Shown here one piece after another: positions 11,790-23,766 of a stretch of DNA of 64,000 nucleotides. The position numbers and the translations under genes are program-made. This DNA is from Flammulina velutipes (lineage: Eukaryota > Basidiomycota > Agaricomycetes > Agaricales > Physalacriaceae): contig CM022370.1 of NCBI GenBank assembly GCA_011800155.1, positions 2,728,001 to 2,792,000 of the forward strand, given 5' to 3'. Numbering within the stretch: the stretch's first letter is position 1; each line of letters opens with the position of its first letter. Under the pieces are notes generated by a model. It did not search any database and was not told the origin of the DNA. It worked only from the letters and a program-made list of their open reading frames with translations.

Positions 11790-12246
11790 CAAGAGGTGCC
11801 AGATCTCTGAATCTTGGAATTCTTCTCACGATGCCCCCCCCCTAAAAAAGGAAAGCACAGCTTTTGGCACCTCCAACGGCTGCCGGTCCTTGGGTTGACT
11901 TGTACCACGACGTTCACGCCTCTATTGCGTCTTTCATACCTCTGATTGTAGAAGAAAGATGAAACGACCATGGTGCATCGTCAACGTGTATGATTACTGT
12001 AAATTACGGCTCGAGAAGTTATCCTAACCCTCATTGCGCTCTACATTCCGTGCTGACCCCAAATATACCTCCATTACCAAGCTCTGAGAATAATTCAAGA
12101 CAAATAGCAACACTCAAGTCGGAATCTTCCTTGTTTACTCCCTCGAATGCTCACTGTGGCGTCCATGGCAGTGACCGAATAATGATTGCCGTGAAATCTC
12201 GCGTGGCTTGATCGGTAGCCAAGATTCAGAGATCTGGCACCTCTTG
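11790..12246. mobile_element. 457-bp non-autonomous TIR element (hAT-type MITE)
   Basis: The left end begins CAAGAGGTGCCAGATCTCTG at 11790, and the whole 28-base terminal repeat (11790-11817) is exactly reverse-complemented at 12219-12246. CTATTACC flanks both sides (11782-11789 and 12247-12254), an 8-base duplication consistent with hAT transposition. No coding capacity is seen inside. A shorter, decayed relative lies at 25093-25333. The terminal repeat differs from that of the hAT element at 480-4263, so another transposase presumably moved it. Confidence 0.93.
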
Positions 12247-12530
12247 CTATTACCGACCCAAGATTTGTGGATCACTGAGTTGCAGTTTATTATGCGAACG
12301 ACCGTAATACACCTTTCGCTCAATTCACCGTCCGATCAATTTCCTCTACGTTTAAAAAACCATACACCGAGACACAGTCAAAGTATATGTAAGGTCATGC
12401 GAGGCCATGAATGTAAAAATTGGGGTATCCGACGTATGAAAAATGTCTATCGCAATAGTCCGTCCGTGCCAAGTAGTAACTGAATAATCAAGTCCGCTAA
12501 AACAAAAAGATCCCCCTCACAAAGCGTCGC

Positions 12531-13914
12531 CTATACGGGGACGGTGCTCCAGCCAGCAACGTTGACTTTACCATCGGGCGACACGCCCGTCGATTGGTTG
12601 GGGCCCGCTGCAGAGTCCGGTGCGGAGGGAACGTTGGATGCACTTGTCACCTCTGCAGCCGCAGCGCCACCTGTCGCAGTCGCAGTGCTGGCGAGGATGG
12701 ACGACGCCGCCTCCGGTGAGATGGTCTCAGTGGTGACAGCCTCCTTAACAGCACCCGCACCTCCCGAGCGCGCAAGCTGTCCGAGCATCTGGGGCTTGGT
12801 ATCGACGTACGCGAGGGTAGGCCCAGCGATCTGCTTGTTCGTGGCCCGGTTCTTGACGTTGTTGATCAACGGCTGGGGGTCAGAGGTGATCCAGATAGCG
12901 ACGGGGCCGTCAATGCCGTCAGGAACGATGCACTCCGCGAGGGGGAGGGTGATGGCGAATGCAGCACCTCCGACCATCATTTGGCAGAAGAGTTGCTATC
13001 GTGAGGGGTTAGATGAGTGGTAACCATCATTTTTGGGAGAATACGCACGTCTTCGGGGACGGTACCGTTGAGGGCGGCTGACGAGAAGGTCAGGAGGGTA
13101 CCGGGGAGGACTGTCTCAGTGGTGGTGATCGCGAGAGTGGGTTGCGCTGTAAATTAAAGAGTCAGGATGGTTTTCATTGAAAGTCGCAATTGCACGAACC
13201 TGGGATACCAAGGTCGCAAGGTCCAGAGAAGAAGGGGCCGGCGATGGCGAGGACATCAGAGGGCGTGAAAGCAATGTCGAAGGCCTGGGGGATGGCGCTT
13301 CCAGTTCCGGATAGGACGTTGAGGATGGTTTGATGGCGGGCCTCGATGGTTAGGATAGATGCAGCAGCGCCGAGGATGATGGGATCCGTCAAGAGGGTGG
13401 CACCGCCGAGGTATGCGGCAACACCAACGTTCTCCACGACCCGTGCGGTAGCAGCCATGGTCGCGACGTCCGTCAACGCGGAGTCGAAGTTGAACGAGCA
13501 GGACGTGATGGGCACTTCGCCGAATGCTTTTAAGCCAGCCTGACAGAAAAATGAGGACGGATTGTTCATAGAGGGGAAGAGGACACACCTGGAGGGCGAC
13601 TGAGTGTGCAGCCTCATCTTGCTGGATGATGGTGAAGATCTCGGCGGGGATGGCTGCTGAAGTGAATCCAGCATCAACAAAGTCGGCTTCCTGGAACTTT
13701 GCGAGGGCTTGAGTGTAGAAAGCGGATTCAAGCTGCTCGAGGACATCGGCAAACTCTGCAAAAAATAAAAATAAGATGATGTTAAATTTTGATAGTCAAG
13801 GGACGTACTGAAGACCAAGATATCAGCGTCCGCGCGCTTGCCATATACACGTGCGGGTGCAGCGTAGGCAGCGAGGGGAGCGGCTAATGCGAAGAGACAA
13901 GTCGAATAACGCAT
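12531..13914 (-). CDS. Secreted ferritin-like protein, RDS1 family
   Basis: Four exons on the minus strand start at ATG 13914 and stop at 12531. The N-terminus is a signal peptide (MRYSTCLFALAAPLAAYAAP) followed by a Lys-Arg, a possible processing site. The ferritin-like helices show LEQLESAFY, then DEAAHSV and IEARHQ, two E-x-x-H pairs of the kind that bind di-iron in ferritin-like folds. The C-terminal third is a predicted beta-type region ending in an Ala/Ser/Thr-rich tail. Members of this family in fungi are stress or nutrient regulated (fission yeast rds1). The precise biochemical role is unknown. The intron phases agree with an unbroken product of about 370 residues. Confidence 0.85.
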
Positions 13915-15392
13915 GATTACAGTAGAAAAAAGTTGACGGAATAAAGCCTGCTTAAAAGAACGTGTGGGACTGAAGATTCCGAGCAACTATAATGACCAGG
14001 GGGTGCAGCCGGGCAGACCCAAAGAAAAGGAATGAATGAAAGTAACTGGTATATGGATTATTAGCGGTGAGTTGATTGTAGAATATGTTGGGACTCACGG
14101 GGAAGAACGAAGAAAAGGTGCGTGAAAGGTGGGAATGAGATATCAGGGCAGGGCCTTTCATCCTGCTTTTGTATTGGCTGGGTACCGATATCCTGGATCC
14201 GAGCTTGATTGGTTTCGGTGAGATCGGTCCTCCTTGTTTGGAATCTGACGGAAGTCGATCTCTCTAACGTCTCTATGGCGACCCTTGAGAGAAACATTCT
14301 CTCTGCAACACTGTTCAGAGCAAGTTGTCCATATAATTGCAGGCTATATATCATTCTTCAACGCCGAGTTCTACCCACTGAAAGCGCTGAAAAGGACGCG
14401 TCTTTGAGAGCAACCAATCGCTGTCGATCAGTAATTGATCAGGAGCAGCGGGGGCAGTAGACGGACGCACCGACATCAACCTCAGCTCATCGTTGCAGGT
14501 TGCCCAAATTACGGTCATTTCGGCGGTGTACTCGGCTCACATAAAATGAAGACTTCTTTGCCTCGTCCAGTGTGTTCTGCGCTGAATTTTCCCGAAGGCT
14601 ATTGAATGTTACAGGGAGCCAATGGCGCAATCGATCCGGCATCCAATGACAATGTCCCACGACCTACAAAATGAATAGCTTTGGAGGTGCGTAGGATAAC
14701 TATTGGTCAAGTTGAAAGTGTATGACGCCTGTGCCATTCCACAAGGCGGCTCGCCTCCTCGCGGAGGGTTGTTTGATGGACTAGTCTGGTGAACTAGCCT
14801 CTACGCATACCCATAAAACGGATGCTAACGAGTATTTCTGAATGGATTATTGCAATCTTAGACAGTGAGTGTTTCAATGAAGGGATGATTCGCGTATCAT
14901 CCATCCACAGAGATAACATCTGCCAATGCCACTATCCAATCAAAATGATACGAACATTAAACGAACTACATCGTCGCACTTGGAGATCTACTGACTGATC
15001 TGCCGCAATAGATTCATGTGTGGCGCTCAGGAACCCAACCGGGATATATCCGAAGATTCACGTGTGGCGCTAGGCAACCTCCCATCCCGAAGCTCCAGGC
15101 CTGGACACGTTATTTCATACACAAAATAATAGTACATTACGACCTTGCAGGAAGCGTTGACACCTTTGCTATCTATCAGACACAGATGGCAAGAACGCGT
15201 AACACCTAACGTTAACAAGAAGAACGAGTGGAACTTTGGCCGATCGCTCGTCTCCATAATTATTAATTATCCAGACGCGCGCAGCAGAGCCGGGATGTCG
15301 AGCCAGGCAGGTAGAGACTGTACGAGTAGAGTGTGTTGCAACATCGATCACATTGGTTACCCAACTAGGCTTTGACCGGAACCATCATCACC
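13915..15392. other. Intergenic region between RDS1-like gene and PP2C
   Basis: About 1.5 kb between two divergent genes. I see no coding sequence with family resemblance. A short imperfect direct repeat around TGTGGCGCT occurs at about 15018 and 15063. It probably holds both promoters. No tRNA-like sequence was recognised. Confidence 0.4.
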
Positions 15393-16790
15393 ATGCGATT
15401 CACTGAATCACCCAACGCTCGCTCAAAGTCGATAACAGCCGCAGAGCTCGACACGCACGGCGTACGCTCCTTCTCCTTCAAATAATCCTATCTAATGCTA
15501 TATGGCCCAGGTTCTCAACCGCCATGCAACCAAGAACACGTCCTACCAGGTCGGCGTATCCGAGGACAAGGGCGTCCGCCGCACAATGGAGGATGCACAT
15601 TCATTCGTCACAGACTTTGACAACATCCGCGGCCAAGGCTTCTTCGCCGTCTTCGATGGCCACGCAGGAAAGCACGCCGCAGAATGGTGTGGACAGCATT
15701 TTCATGAGGTTCGATTAGTCTTACTTCGTCGCGTTAATTAAATCCAACTCTACACAGTCCCTACTCAAGTGTCTACGCAAATCGCCTGATCTACCCATCC
15801 CCGACGTGCTAAACGAGGCGTTCCACGATGTCGATGCGAACCTCTCGAGGATGTGTGAAGAGTCCGAGGGCAAGATACATTCCGGGTGCACGGCTGTCAC
15901 AGCCTTCGTCCGTCTCGAAGACGCCACCGGCAAACAGTCCTTCCGTCCGCAGCCACCATCGCCCCCCGCAACCACGCCCACCGTCGAATCGCCGACCCAA
16001 CAGCAGCAGCCCGATGGCGACGACTCCAGCAGCGACGTCGAGAGCGGCGTAGATTCCCCCGCCGAAACAGACGCCAAGCCCAAGAAAAAACCAAAGACAT
16101 CGACGCGTCTCAAAAACGCCATAAAGAGCCTCGGAAGTGGGTCCTCGCTCTCCCCAAAACCTTCGTCCCAGAACCTGTCCCGCAAGCCATCAACGGAGAC
16201 AGTCAACGCCGTACCCATCTTCGTACCCCCGGCCAACGTACGTCGCGTTCTCTACTCGGCGAACGTCGGTGATGCACGCGGGGTCCTGTGTCGCGCTGGA
16301 AAGGCCGTCCGCCTGACATACGATCATAAAGGATCGGACAAGCAAGAGGCAAAGCGCATAACAGACGCCGGAGGCTTCGTCATGAGCGGCCGCGTCAACG
16401 GCGTCCTCGCCGTCACCCGAAGTTTAGGCGACTCTTCCATGAAAGAGTTCGTCGTGGGGGCACCCTACACCACCGAGACCGAACTTTGCGATGAAGATGA
16501 ATTTCTAATATTGGCTTGCGATGGGGTGCGTTTCTTCTTCTTCTTGGGGTGTCTGAAATATTCATTTCGCAATAGCTCTGGGATGTAGCCACCGATCAAG
16601 CCGCCGTCGATCTCATCCGGGATATCAACGACGCGCAGCATGCAAGTCAGAAGCTCCTCAAGTATGCGCTCTCTCACCATGTACGTATCCCCTTCCATAT
16701 CCCCTTCCCAAGCTCATCTCCTTCCAGACATCCGACAACGTCACCGTATGTGTAATCATCTTCAAGAACACCGCACCCAAAAGTGCATAA
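15393..16790 (+). CDS. PP2C-type protein serine/threonine phosphatase with internal low-complexity insert
   Basis: Mn/Mg-dependent PPM phosphatase. Five exons were read: ATG 15393, introns at about 15462, 15708, 16526 and 16681, and stop TAA 16788-16790. PP2C motifs in order are RRTMEDAH (metal and phosphate binding), [10 protein letters not shown] (metal-binding D-G), [30 protein letters not shown] followed after an intron by LWDV, and SDNVTVCVI near the end. An insert of about 115 residues, rich in Pro, Ser and Lys, separates [10 protein letters not shown] from [13 protein letters not shown]. It is predicted disordered and probably regulatory or phosphorylated. The product is about 390 residues and most resembles the Ptc1-type group. 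The substrate cannot be told from sequence. Confidence 0.9.
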
Positions 16791-17052
16791 ACCAGGATCC
16801 CTCCTCCCCATAGAGTCAGACCACGGACACAAATTTTCTGTAATTGTAGTAAACCTTTTCACCTGTCCTGTTTTCAGCTGTAGTAACACTGGCTAATTGG
16901 GTTCCAACATATATTCTTGTTAATGGATATGAAGTGCTTGACATCGTGTGAGCTAAAACGATAAACCCTGCTGGCCCATCATCAATTCGTACAACAGATA
17001 ATTACATGTACAACAAACAATACAATAATCTCATAAATCACCACCCAGCCTT

Positions 17053-19607
17053 CTACAACAGCTTTGTTATTACACCAAGGCCCTACGCACCCCAATCAGC
17101 AAATACCCAAACACACCCACTGTCACATACCTTCGTCTTCCCCTCCCTAAACAACAACTTCATCCCTTCCTTCACAAACTCAGGATGGGAGATAAACTCA
17201 AACGTCACCGTGGCCCGATCCCCAGTGCGCATGATCCCCTGGGGATGGTCCATCCCAATGATCTTCACAGTCTGCCGTATCGCCTATCCCCGACGTTAGT
17301 CCGCACCACAAACAAAACACGACGACATACCCCACAATGCAACATAGCCTGATATCCCTTCTGTAACGTCGTGTTGTGGCTATATGCATGGATCGCTAAG
17401 TATTCGAAACAGAAAGAACGACGAGGGAAGACGTACTACAGAATCAACACCTGCCCTTGGAATTGTCGCACAGCTATAAAAGGTCAGACATCCTGACTAG
17501 ACTCCGACGCCACAAGCACATACCTCGCGGAGGCGCTTCGTTCTTACTAACAATAACCATCCCCTTGCGCACCGTATCCCTCTTCACCCGCTTGAGCGCG
17601 AACGACACACACTGTCCCGCATCAGCAGTAGTCACCGGCGCTCTATCATAAAAGGATATATATAAGTCCTACGCCATATGGACTGAACACCCACCGTTTC
17701 CGCTGCATATCCTTAATAACAGTCGGCGTCCAATTCCCATTCGAGTCCGGCCCAAACAGAACGGCATCGCCAACCTTGGCGCGTCCGTTGTTGACAATGC
17801 CGTTCACGACCGTGCCCACGTATGGGACGGACCATATCTCAGTTATCGAGAACTACCGAAACACGCGTCAGGCGAATCAGGCAAAGCGGAAGGAGGCATA
17901 TTCACCTCTAACGGCTGGTTTATGGCGAACTTTTCCCTGTCCCCTTCACTTGAAGGCAGGAGATTCAAGAACGTGCGCAGCTGGAAAATATTTAGAACTA
18001 CGGCTCGTAAGCTGAGAGAAATCCGCGTACGTGCTCATGGCCCTCCCCTGTGACATTAGAGATCTGGAAGATAGGACAGACTCTACGAAGAGTAATTCAG
18101 TACTAGAAGAGAACGATAGATGCCTGAGATTTTACTTGTTCTTCCCAAACGCAGTTCCTATCTCCACAGCAGCCTCAGTGGACTTTACAAAGACAGGCTG
18201 CATCCTACAATTCATGAACGTCAACCACTTGAAAACGCAAGAAAGAAGCACTCACCTGCATCCTGGACTCTTCAAGATCTTGACCACCTGCTCCACAGTA
18301 TCCTTCATGACATGCGGCGGAGTCATATCAATCTAATGCCAAATTCACATTCAAACCAACCAAATTATAGTCCCAAGAGCCTACCTTTGTTATACAAACC
18401 ACTATGGGAACACTAAGAGCAAGGGCGATGGACAGATGCTCTTTCGACATCCCGATGAGGCCTGCATTGCCCCCTACTATTAGGATGACACACGACGGGG
18501 CGCCGGACGTCAAACCATAGAGCGTAGTCTTGAGATATCGCTCATGTCCAGCCAAGTCTATCGGGAAAAGAGTTGGATGAAGCAGACGAAGATGCGTGTA
18601 ACCGAACCGATGAATGATACGATCTTTGCCGCCTGTGCTGAGATGTCCTCCCAGCCCAGCTTCTCCCTCCTCACGCCCTCACCATTCAACGTAGATGAAT
18701 TGGGCAGAATGGGAGCGCCTGAGGGACCGAATCCCAATATCTAGCGAGCGTTTAGAGTCGGTCAATTGGAGTAAATGGAAAGCTTACTTCCAATCCAACA
18801 CTGGACGTGCGCCCGCTTTCAATCTCATGTTTATGACGAAAGAGGACTACACGGGCCTTTCCTCGTCCGTCATCAAGACCACCGCGGGTGAGGACACCAA
18901 GAGTTGTTGATTTACCACTGTCTACGTTCCCAACCACTGCACACCGTACTTCCGGAGTGAGGGACACATTGGGAGGGGGAAGACGCAAGAGAAGGGTCCG
19001 TCGTGGATGGCCTTGCTTGACGTCAACAAGGATGGATACCTAAGTAAGTAAGAGTCAGCGAAGTCATTTGAGCGCTATAAACGCACCTTTCCGCCTATTT
19101 CCTCGACTGCTTCGACGAGCCTTGAGTGCAGAAACGCCAGATCATCGACTGAGCACTCTTTGCCTCTCCATCCCTCCGAGGCATCTGTCAATGATCCTGC
19201 CAGAAGCTCCGCGTTTGGAGGCTGCGCGCCGATTCGCAGGACGTATTCGCCAAAGTTCTGTGTGATGAGGCCTGCTAATGTATCGCGCGCTCGTTCGTAG
19301 TCCGCCGGCGCTTTGGAGCGTAGTTGTGTCTGCTTGAATGAGAGGAAAGGAATGGGCGATTGGGGAATGATATACGCACCAAGATCTTGTCTTCGACTTC
19401 TGCGAGGTCTGTATCGTGTATCAATGATTCCTCTTGCTTGACCTCCACTACAGGCGGCGGCTCAGCCTTGGTCTTTCCCTTTGTCCGATGGGGTTCCTTC
19501 GTAGCTGCCATAGCTGCAATGCCCTGCTGTCTCTGCTTCGATAACTCTCTCGAATGAATATCCTCGATTTCCGTCTGAAACGAACGAAGAGTTGCTTTAA
19601 GTGCCAT
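17053..19607 (-). CDS. GTPBP1/GTPBP2-like translational GTPase
   Basis: A minus-strand gene with about ten introns, from ATG 19607 (an in-frame ATG lies at 19628) to stop 17053-17055. P-loop GNVDSGKST, then [16 protein letters not shown], a block typical of GTPBP1-like proteins and containing switch [13 protein letters not shown] is the G3 region after a splice that rebuilds the Asp. TKID (G4) is rebuilt across an intron before [11 protein letters not shown]-Tu domain II and III regions follow ([11 protein letters not shown], then DRATVTFEF) and the end is [16 protein letters not shown]. The family is linked in animals to ribosome rescue and mRNA surveillance. Here that role is inferred. It is head-to-head with mitochondrial uL15 (start codons 79 bases apart). 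Confidence 0.9.
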
Positions 19608-19686
19608 TTTGTGGTGGTCAATAGTCAACCTGACTCAACTGATCGGCGGGCGGCCCCCCTAGCTGACACTTTGTTTTCCTTCCATC

Positions 19687-20629
19687 ATGGCGTCGCGTCT
19701 CCGAGTCACGTTGGCTAACCTCAAGCCAGCTATAGGCTCTCTCACAAAGGTATGCATTACCTGCCCTCAACAACACTTTCCTAACTCCCTCTTGTGTGTA
19801 GCAAAAACGAGTCGGTCGAGGACAAGGCTCAGGCTACGGAGGAACCGCAGGACGAGGCCACAACGGTCAAAACTCCCGCTCAGGCGCAGGAATAAAACCA
19901 GGCTTCGAGGGCGGCCAAACACCCATAACAAAACGCTTCCCCAAGCGCGGTTTCTACAACCAGTCCGTCCCATTTACACCCACACCCAAATCCCACATTT
20001 TTTGACAAGTACACTGCAGGAACACAAAGACATGGGCCACCGTCAACCTGGACCGTCTACAACATTGGATAGACCAGGGACGGATCACTTCCTCGCCTGA
20101 CAAGCCCATAACCGCCCGAGAGCTCCTCCTCAGCGGGTGCATCCACGATGTGCACGACGGAATCAAAATACTCGGGGATGTGCGTTCTTCTCTTGCCTCT
20201 ACCTACATCTTGTCCGTAATGACCTGCTCCTAGGGCGTCGAGCAGCTCAAGAGCAAGATATGGATAACCCCGTCGCGCGCGTCCAAGAGCGCCGTCGAAG
20301 CCATCGAGGCTCTCGGCGGGACCGTCGTCTGCAAATACTACAACCCCCTTGCACTCCGCGACTGCGTCAATGGCCGCACGGACAGGACAGAGGCTGCACC
20401 AACGCGACGAGAGGATATTGGTATGTCCGAATCCAACATAGGCTTCGCGTTATTAACCGTCCTCACAGTGTGGTATGGCAGAACACGGAACCGCGGTTAC
20501 CTATCTCCGGAATACCTCGAAAAGTTGGAGGACGTGCCGTTTGTCGAAGAGCGATGGAAACAGTTGGCTGTTGAGCTCAGTGCTTGGCGCAAGCAAACCT
20601 TTGACATGCGTAAAGTCAAGAGAGTATGA
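19687..20629 (+). CDS. MRPL10: Mitochondrial large-subunit ribosomal protein uL15m
   Basis: Five exons from ATG 19687 to stop 20627-20629. The uL15 signature [19 protein letters not shown] lies directly after the first intron, followed by [19 protein letters not shown], which is the conserved glycine-rich loop that threads into 23S-type rRNA. The middle part has [10 protein letters not shown] and the C-terminal extension ends in [12 protein letters not shown], as in fungal mitochondrial L15. The total of about 270 residues suits the mitochondrial rather than the cytosolic family. A short N-terminal leader ([13 protein letters not shown]) is basic and lacks acidic residues, fitting mitochondrial import. 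Confidence 0.92.
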
Positions 20630-20727
20630 TACACCGATCTTAATATTTCGCTGTGTTTATCTTCATTATACTTGGGTATAATACGAACGCGACGCGGCCA
20701 AACCCACGATGCGACTTTGCTTTTTTG

Positions 20728-22441
20728 TCAAAGTGCAACAGTAGAGTTAGCTGCCAAACTCCGAAAATATTCCTCCTTCTGCCCTCTCCTTTCACCCTTC
20801 TGTATAAATCGACGATGCACGCGCGATCGTCTGTGTACGTCCCAACCTTCCTCGTCAATGAGTACAGGCCGTTCAGCGTCTACCGTGCACACATCGCAAG
20901 TGCGTTTCTTGCGCGCCTCTAAGCGAGACAGTGGACTAGATGACAGTCAACAAGAGAGGATGCAACAAGGCCGCCAAACACATACTTGATCTCCTTCTCT
21001 GGGACCGCCAACATCTCACTCGCCACGTCTGAGAGTGAACGAGGGTCCAACTGAAGTGTCCCGTCCAGAAAACCTGTATACGTTCTAGAGAGAAGAGTTT
21101 TGGTACAACGAGACCACTTACCGTCAACGATCCTGTTTGCCGGTTCTTGCACATTCGGTACCCAGCCCTCTTGGATATCTACACCCATTTCAACAAAACG
21201 CAAAGGGGGGAAGTCAAGGTCAACTAACCACTAACATCAAGCAGATAACTCGAAAATTCATCCCCAGCCGCTCTTACCTCCGGAAGCAGCTTATTCCGAA
21301 TCCAAGACACCTGTCTCTTCGCGTACTGACGCGTCGAGGTCTTCATCTTCTCGACCGCCAAGTCGAACGCTTTCGTGTCCTCGGGATCCATGAGGTACTG
21401 ACAGAATTCCCTATATCCTACATGGAGCGCGTCAAAGCATGCTTTGAATGAATGACTGGAGAAATACAGACCTATGGACTGATATATCCCAGTGGTAAAG
21501 TCCAAGCTATGGTCGACCCCAGATGTCTTGATATCCAGTAGCGCCCGGACTTCGTCCACAAGACCTCGCTGTGTTTGTTCATACAGAGAAGGGACAGGAA
21601 AGGATATTCTCTCACTGCAAGCATCTCGTCGACACGGGCGTCCAGTCGTGGGTATATCACAGGAGGGCTTGCGTACAACCAGAGGAACAGCGGTCGATAT
21701 CTACAGAAGACATTAACCCTGGGTGAGTGGCGAGCACCGTCTGGCATACCTCGGGGCGTAGGTAGTCTGAGCCTGTTCCGCAATGTGTTCACTCGCTAAA
21801 CGGCCAGATTCCTTAATGATACAGAGACTCCGATGCACCTTCCGTGTGTCCCTCCAGTGCCACCGCGCGCCCATTGTTGGATCAAGGGCGTTGAGGAGCT
21901 TGTACATGACAAGCGCATCGTCCGGAGGGACATCCGGCCAGGTGGTGAAGAGGTGCAGAAGCTCTGGCGGAAGCTGGGAGATGGAGTGCGCGAGTGCTGG
22001 GGAAGGCTCGCTCACAGTCGCAGTCGCGGGGCGTTCATTCTTGACGCTGCCGGGGAAGACGAGATGCTGGATCCAGTAGGACGTGCCTCCGACGACGATG
22101 GGCACTTTGTTTTGAGAATGAATGTCGTCAATCTTGTAAACCGTTAGCTAGGGGTCGGTGAAGTACAAGGAGTTGTAGCGCACAATATCAATGGCGTCGG
22201 ACACCCAGTCAGTGACATTATATTGCTGTCCAGGCTGTCGAAAGCCCATAAGATGATGCTCGACACCGTCCATCTCCGACTCTGATACTTTGTTGGTGAT
22301 AATGTCCATGCCAGCGTAGACTTGCATCGCGTCGGCGTTGATAACGCTGCATCTTCCCAGACGCTTCGCGAGTTGAATGGCAAGCTTTGATTTGCCTGTG
22401 CCCGTCGTGCCGATGATGGCAATGAGAGGGCGAAGAGCCAT
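20728..22441 (-). CDS. MOD5: tRNA dimethylallyltransferase (isopentenyltransferase)
   Basis: Adds an isopentenyl group from DMAPP to A37 of some tRNAs, in the cytosol and/or mitochondria. It starts at ATG 22441 with P-loop IGTTGTGKSKLA, then INADAMQVYAGMDIITNK (DMAPP and tRNA recognition) and VGGTSYWIQHL. RWHWRDTRKVHRSL matches the conserved core, and later YAKRQVSWIRNKL is the usual C-terminal core motif. The last exon carries a C2H2-type zinc finger (KKRTCDVC...WDVHRRSRVHRR), as in Mod5 and TRIT1. I chose a canonical intron of 50 bases (GTATGT..CTAG) before the finger, because it alone keeps the frame to stop 20728-20730. About six introns. Divergent from PRP38 by only 52 bases. Confidence 0.9.
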
Positions 22442-22493
22442 TTTCGTGGGAAACCAATATCACTGCTTGACGTTCTTCCACCATCATTGACAT
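22442..22493. promoter_or_regulatory. 52-bp divergent intergenic space MOD5/PRP38
   Basis: Start codons of MOD5 (22441, minus) and PRP38 (22494, plus) are separated by only 52 bases. Both 5' UTRs and core promoters must lie in this spacer or overlap the other gene. This is inferred from coordinates; no core motif was identified. Confidence 0.6.
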
Positions 22494-23504
22494 ATGGCAA
22501 ATACAACCGTAAAAGGCGCGCTTGCCATCCACGGCCAAAATCCTCAGGTTAGCTCGTCCACCACCACACGGCTCTCGCTTACTGGCTTAGTTCTTAGTCG
22601 AAACTGTCATTCGCAACAGAATATATGAATCGAATTTCTGGAAGGAGCATTGCTTTGCTTTGACTGGTCTGTGCTCTCTCTCATCCATTCCATTCCCTTT
22701 CGCCCGCTCACCCTTCAGAGTACAGCGGAAAGCCTCATCGACAAAGCCATCGAACTAAAATACATCGGAGGCGTCTACAGCAACCAACGTCCCACGGAAT
22801 TCATATGTCTCCTCCTCAAACTCCTTCAAATCCAGCCGGAGAAGGAGATTCTCATCGAATATCTCCAGGCTGAGGATTTCAAGTGGGTCCGAGCAGTCTA
22901 TCAGTATATGTATTTTAAACCAAGATGAACAGATACCTACGCGCTCTGGCGGCGCTATACATCCGAATGACCTTCCGTGCGGTCGAGGTATACGACCTCC
23001 TCGAACCACTAATGAAGGACTTCAGGAAACTGCGCGTACGCAGCATGGGTGCGTCCTCTTTCTCTCCCTTTTATAACCACCACCTCCCATTTTAACTAAC
23101 TCGCTCCATACGCAGACGGATACTCCCTAACCTTCATCGACGAATTCGCAGACGCGCTGCTCACAGAAGAACGGGTGTGCGATATAATCATGCCCCGACT
23201 GATAAAACGAGATGTCCTAGAGGAGAATGGCGATATTGGACCGCGGAAGAGTCGGCTTTTGGATGCGCTGGAAGGGAAGGACGAGGTTGAACGCAGGAGC
23301 AGGAGCCAGAGCAGGAGCAGGAGCGGCAGTAGGAGTCCGACTGGTGTCAGTCCTGCGCGGTCAACCAGCAGAAGCAGAAGTCGTAGTGGCTCTCGTTATG
23401 TCTCGCGTAGCCCTTCGCGCTCGCGCTCGCGTTCTGGTTCTCGGTCGCCTTTTCGTTCGCGGAGCAGAAGTATATCACCAGATAGAATGGAAACAGACTC
23501 CTAA
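22494..23504 (+). CDS. PRP38: Pre-mRNA-splicing factor PRP38 with RS-rich tail
   Basis: Component of the U4/U6.U5 tri-snRNP, required for spliceosome activation. Exon 1 encodes MANTTVKGALAIHGQNPQ. After the intron comes YIGGVYSNQRPTEFICLLLK, which is the conserved PRP38 start. The helical core continues through LQIQPEKEILIEYL and, after a splice at DFK, YLRALAALYIRMTF and LEPLMKDFRKLR. It ends with FIDEFADALL and IIMPRLIKRDVLEENG, the usual C-terminal boundary of the domain. The final 70 or so residues are rich in Ser-Arg dipeptides (SRSQSRSRSGSRS), as in metazoan PRP38A/B and unlike budding yeast Prp38. Four exons, about 270 residues. Confidence 0.93.
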
Positions 23505-23540
23505 TAGACTCTGTGTATATCCCATTCGTCTTGTTCGCTT

Positions 23541-23576
23541 GAGGTTAGGGTTTCGAGTCTTCTCTTGACCATCACC
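23541..23576 (+). promoter_or_regulatory. Conserved upstream block with TTAGGGTTT (telobox-like)
   Basis: GAGGTTAGGGTTTCGAG, then CTTGACCATCACC. The same two pieces recur in order at 32523-32561 upstream of the paralogue. TTAGGGTTT here is at 23545-23553. Conservation between the upstream regions of two diverged paralogues suggests a regulatory site or a shared untranslated leader. The function is inferred. Confidence 0.5.
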
Positions 23577-23766
23577 TTCTTTGCTCGTCTTTTTCTCTGT
23601 CGAACGTCGCTCTCTTTGCATAATTATTCTTTCCTGTATCGTCGCTGTCTTTCCTGTCCTTCGCTGTCCCTCGCTGTCCTTCCTGTAGAACCAGAATCTT
23701 CCCAATGTTAGTCCTCACTCTTCTTCTTTTCACAACTGCTCACCCCATCGCGTACCAGTAATATCC

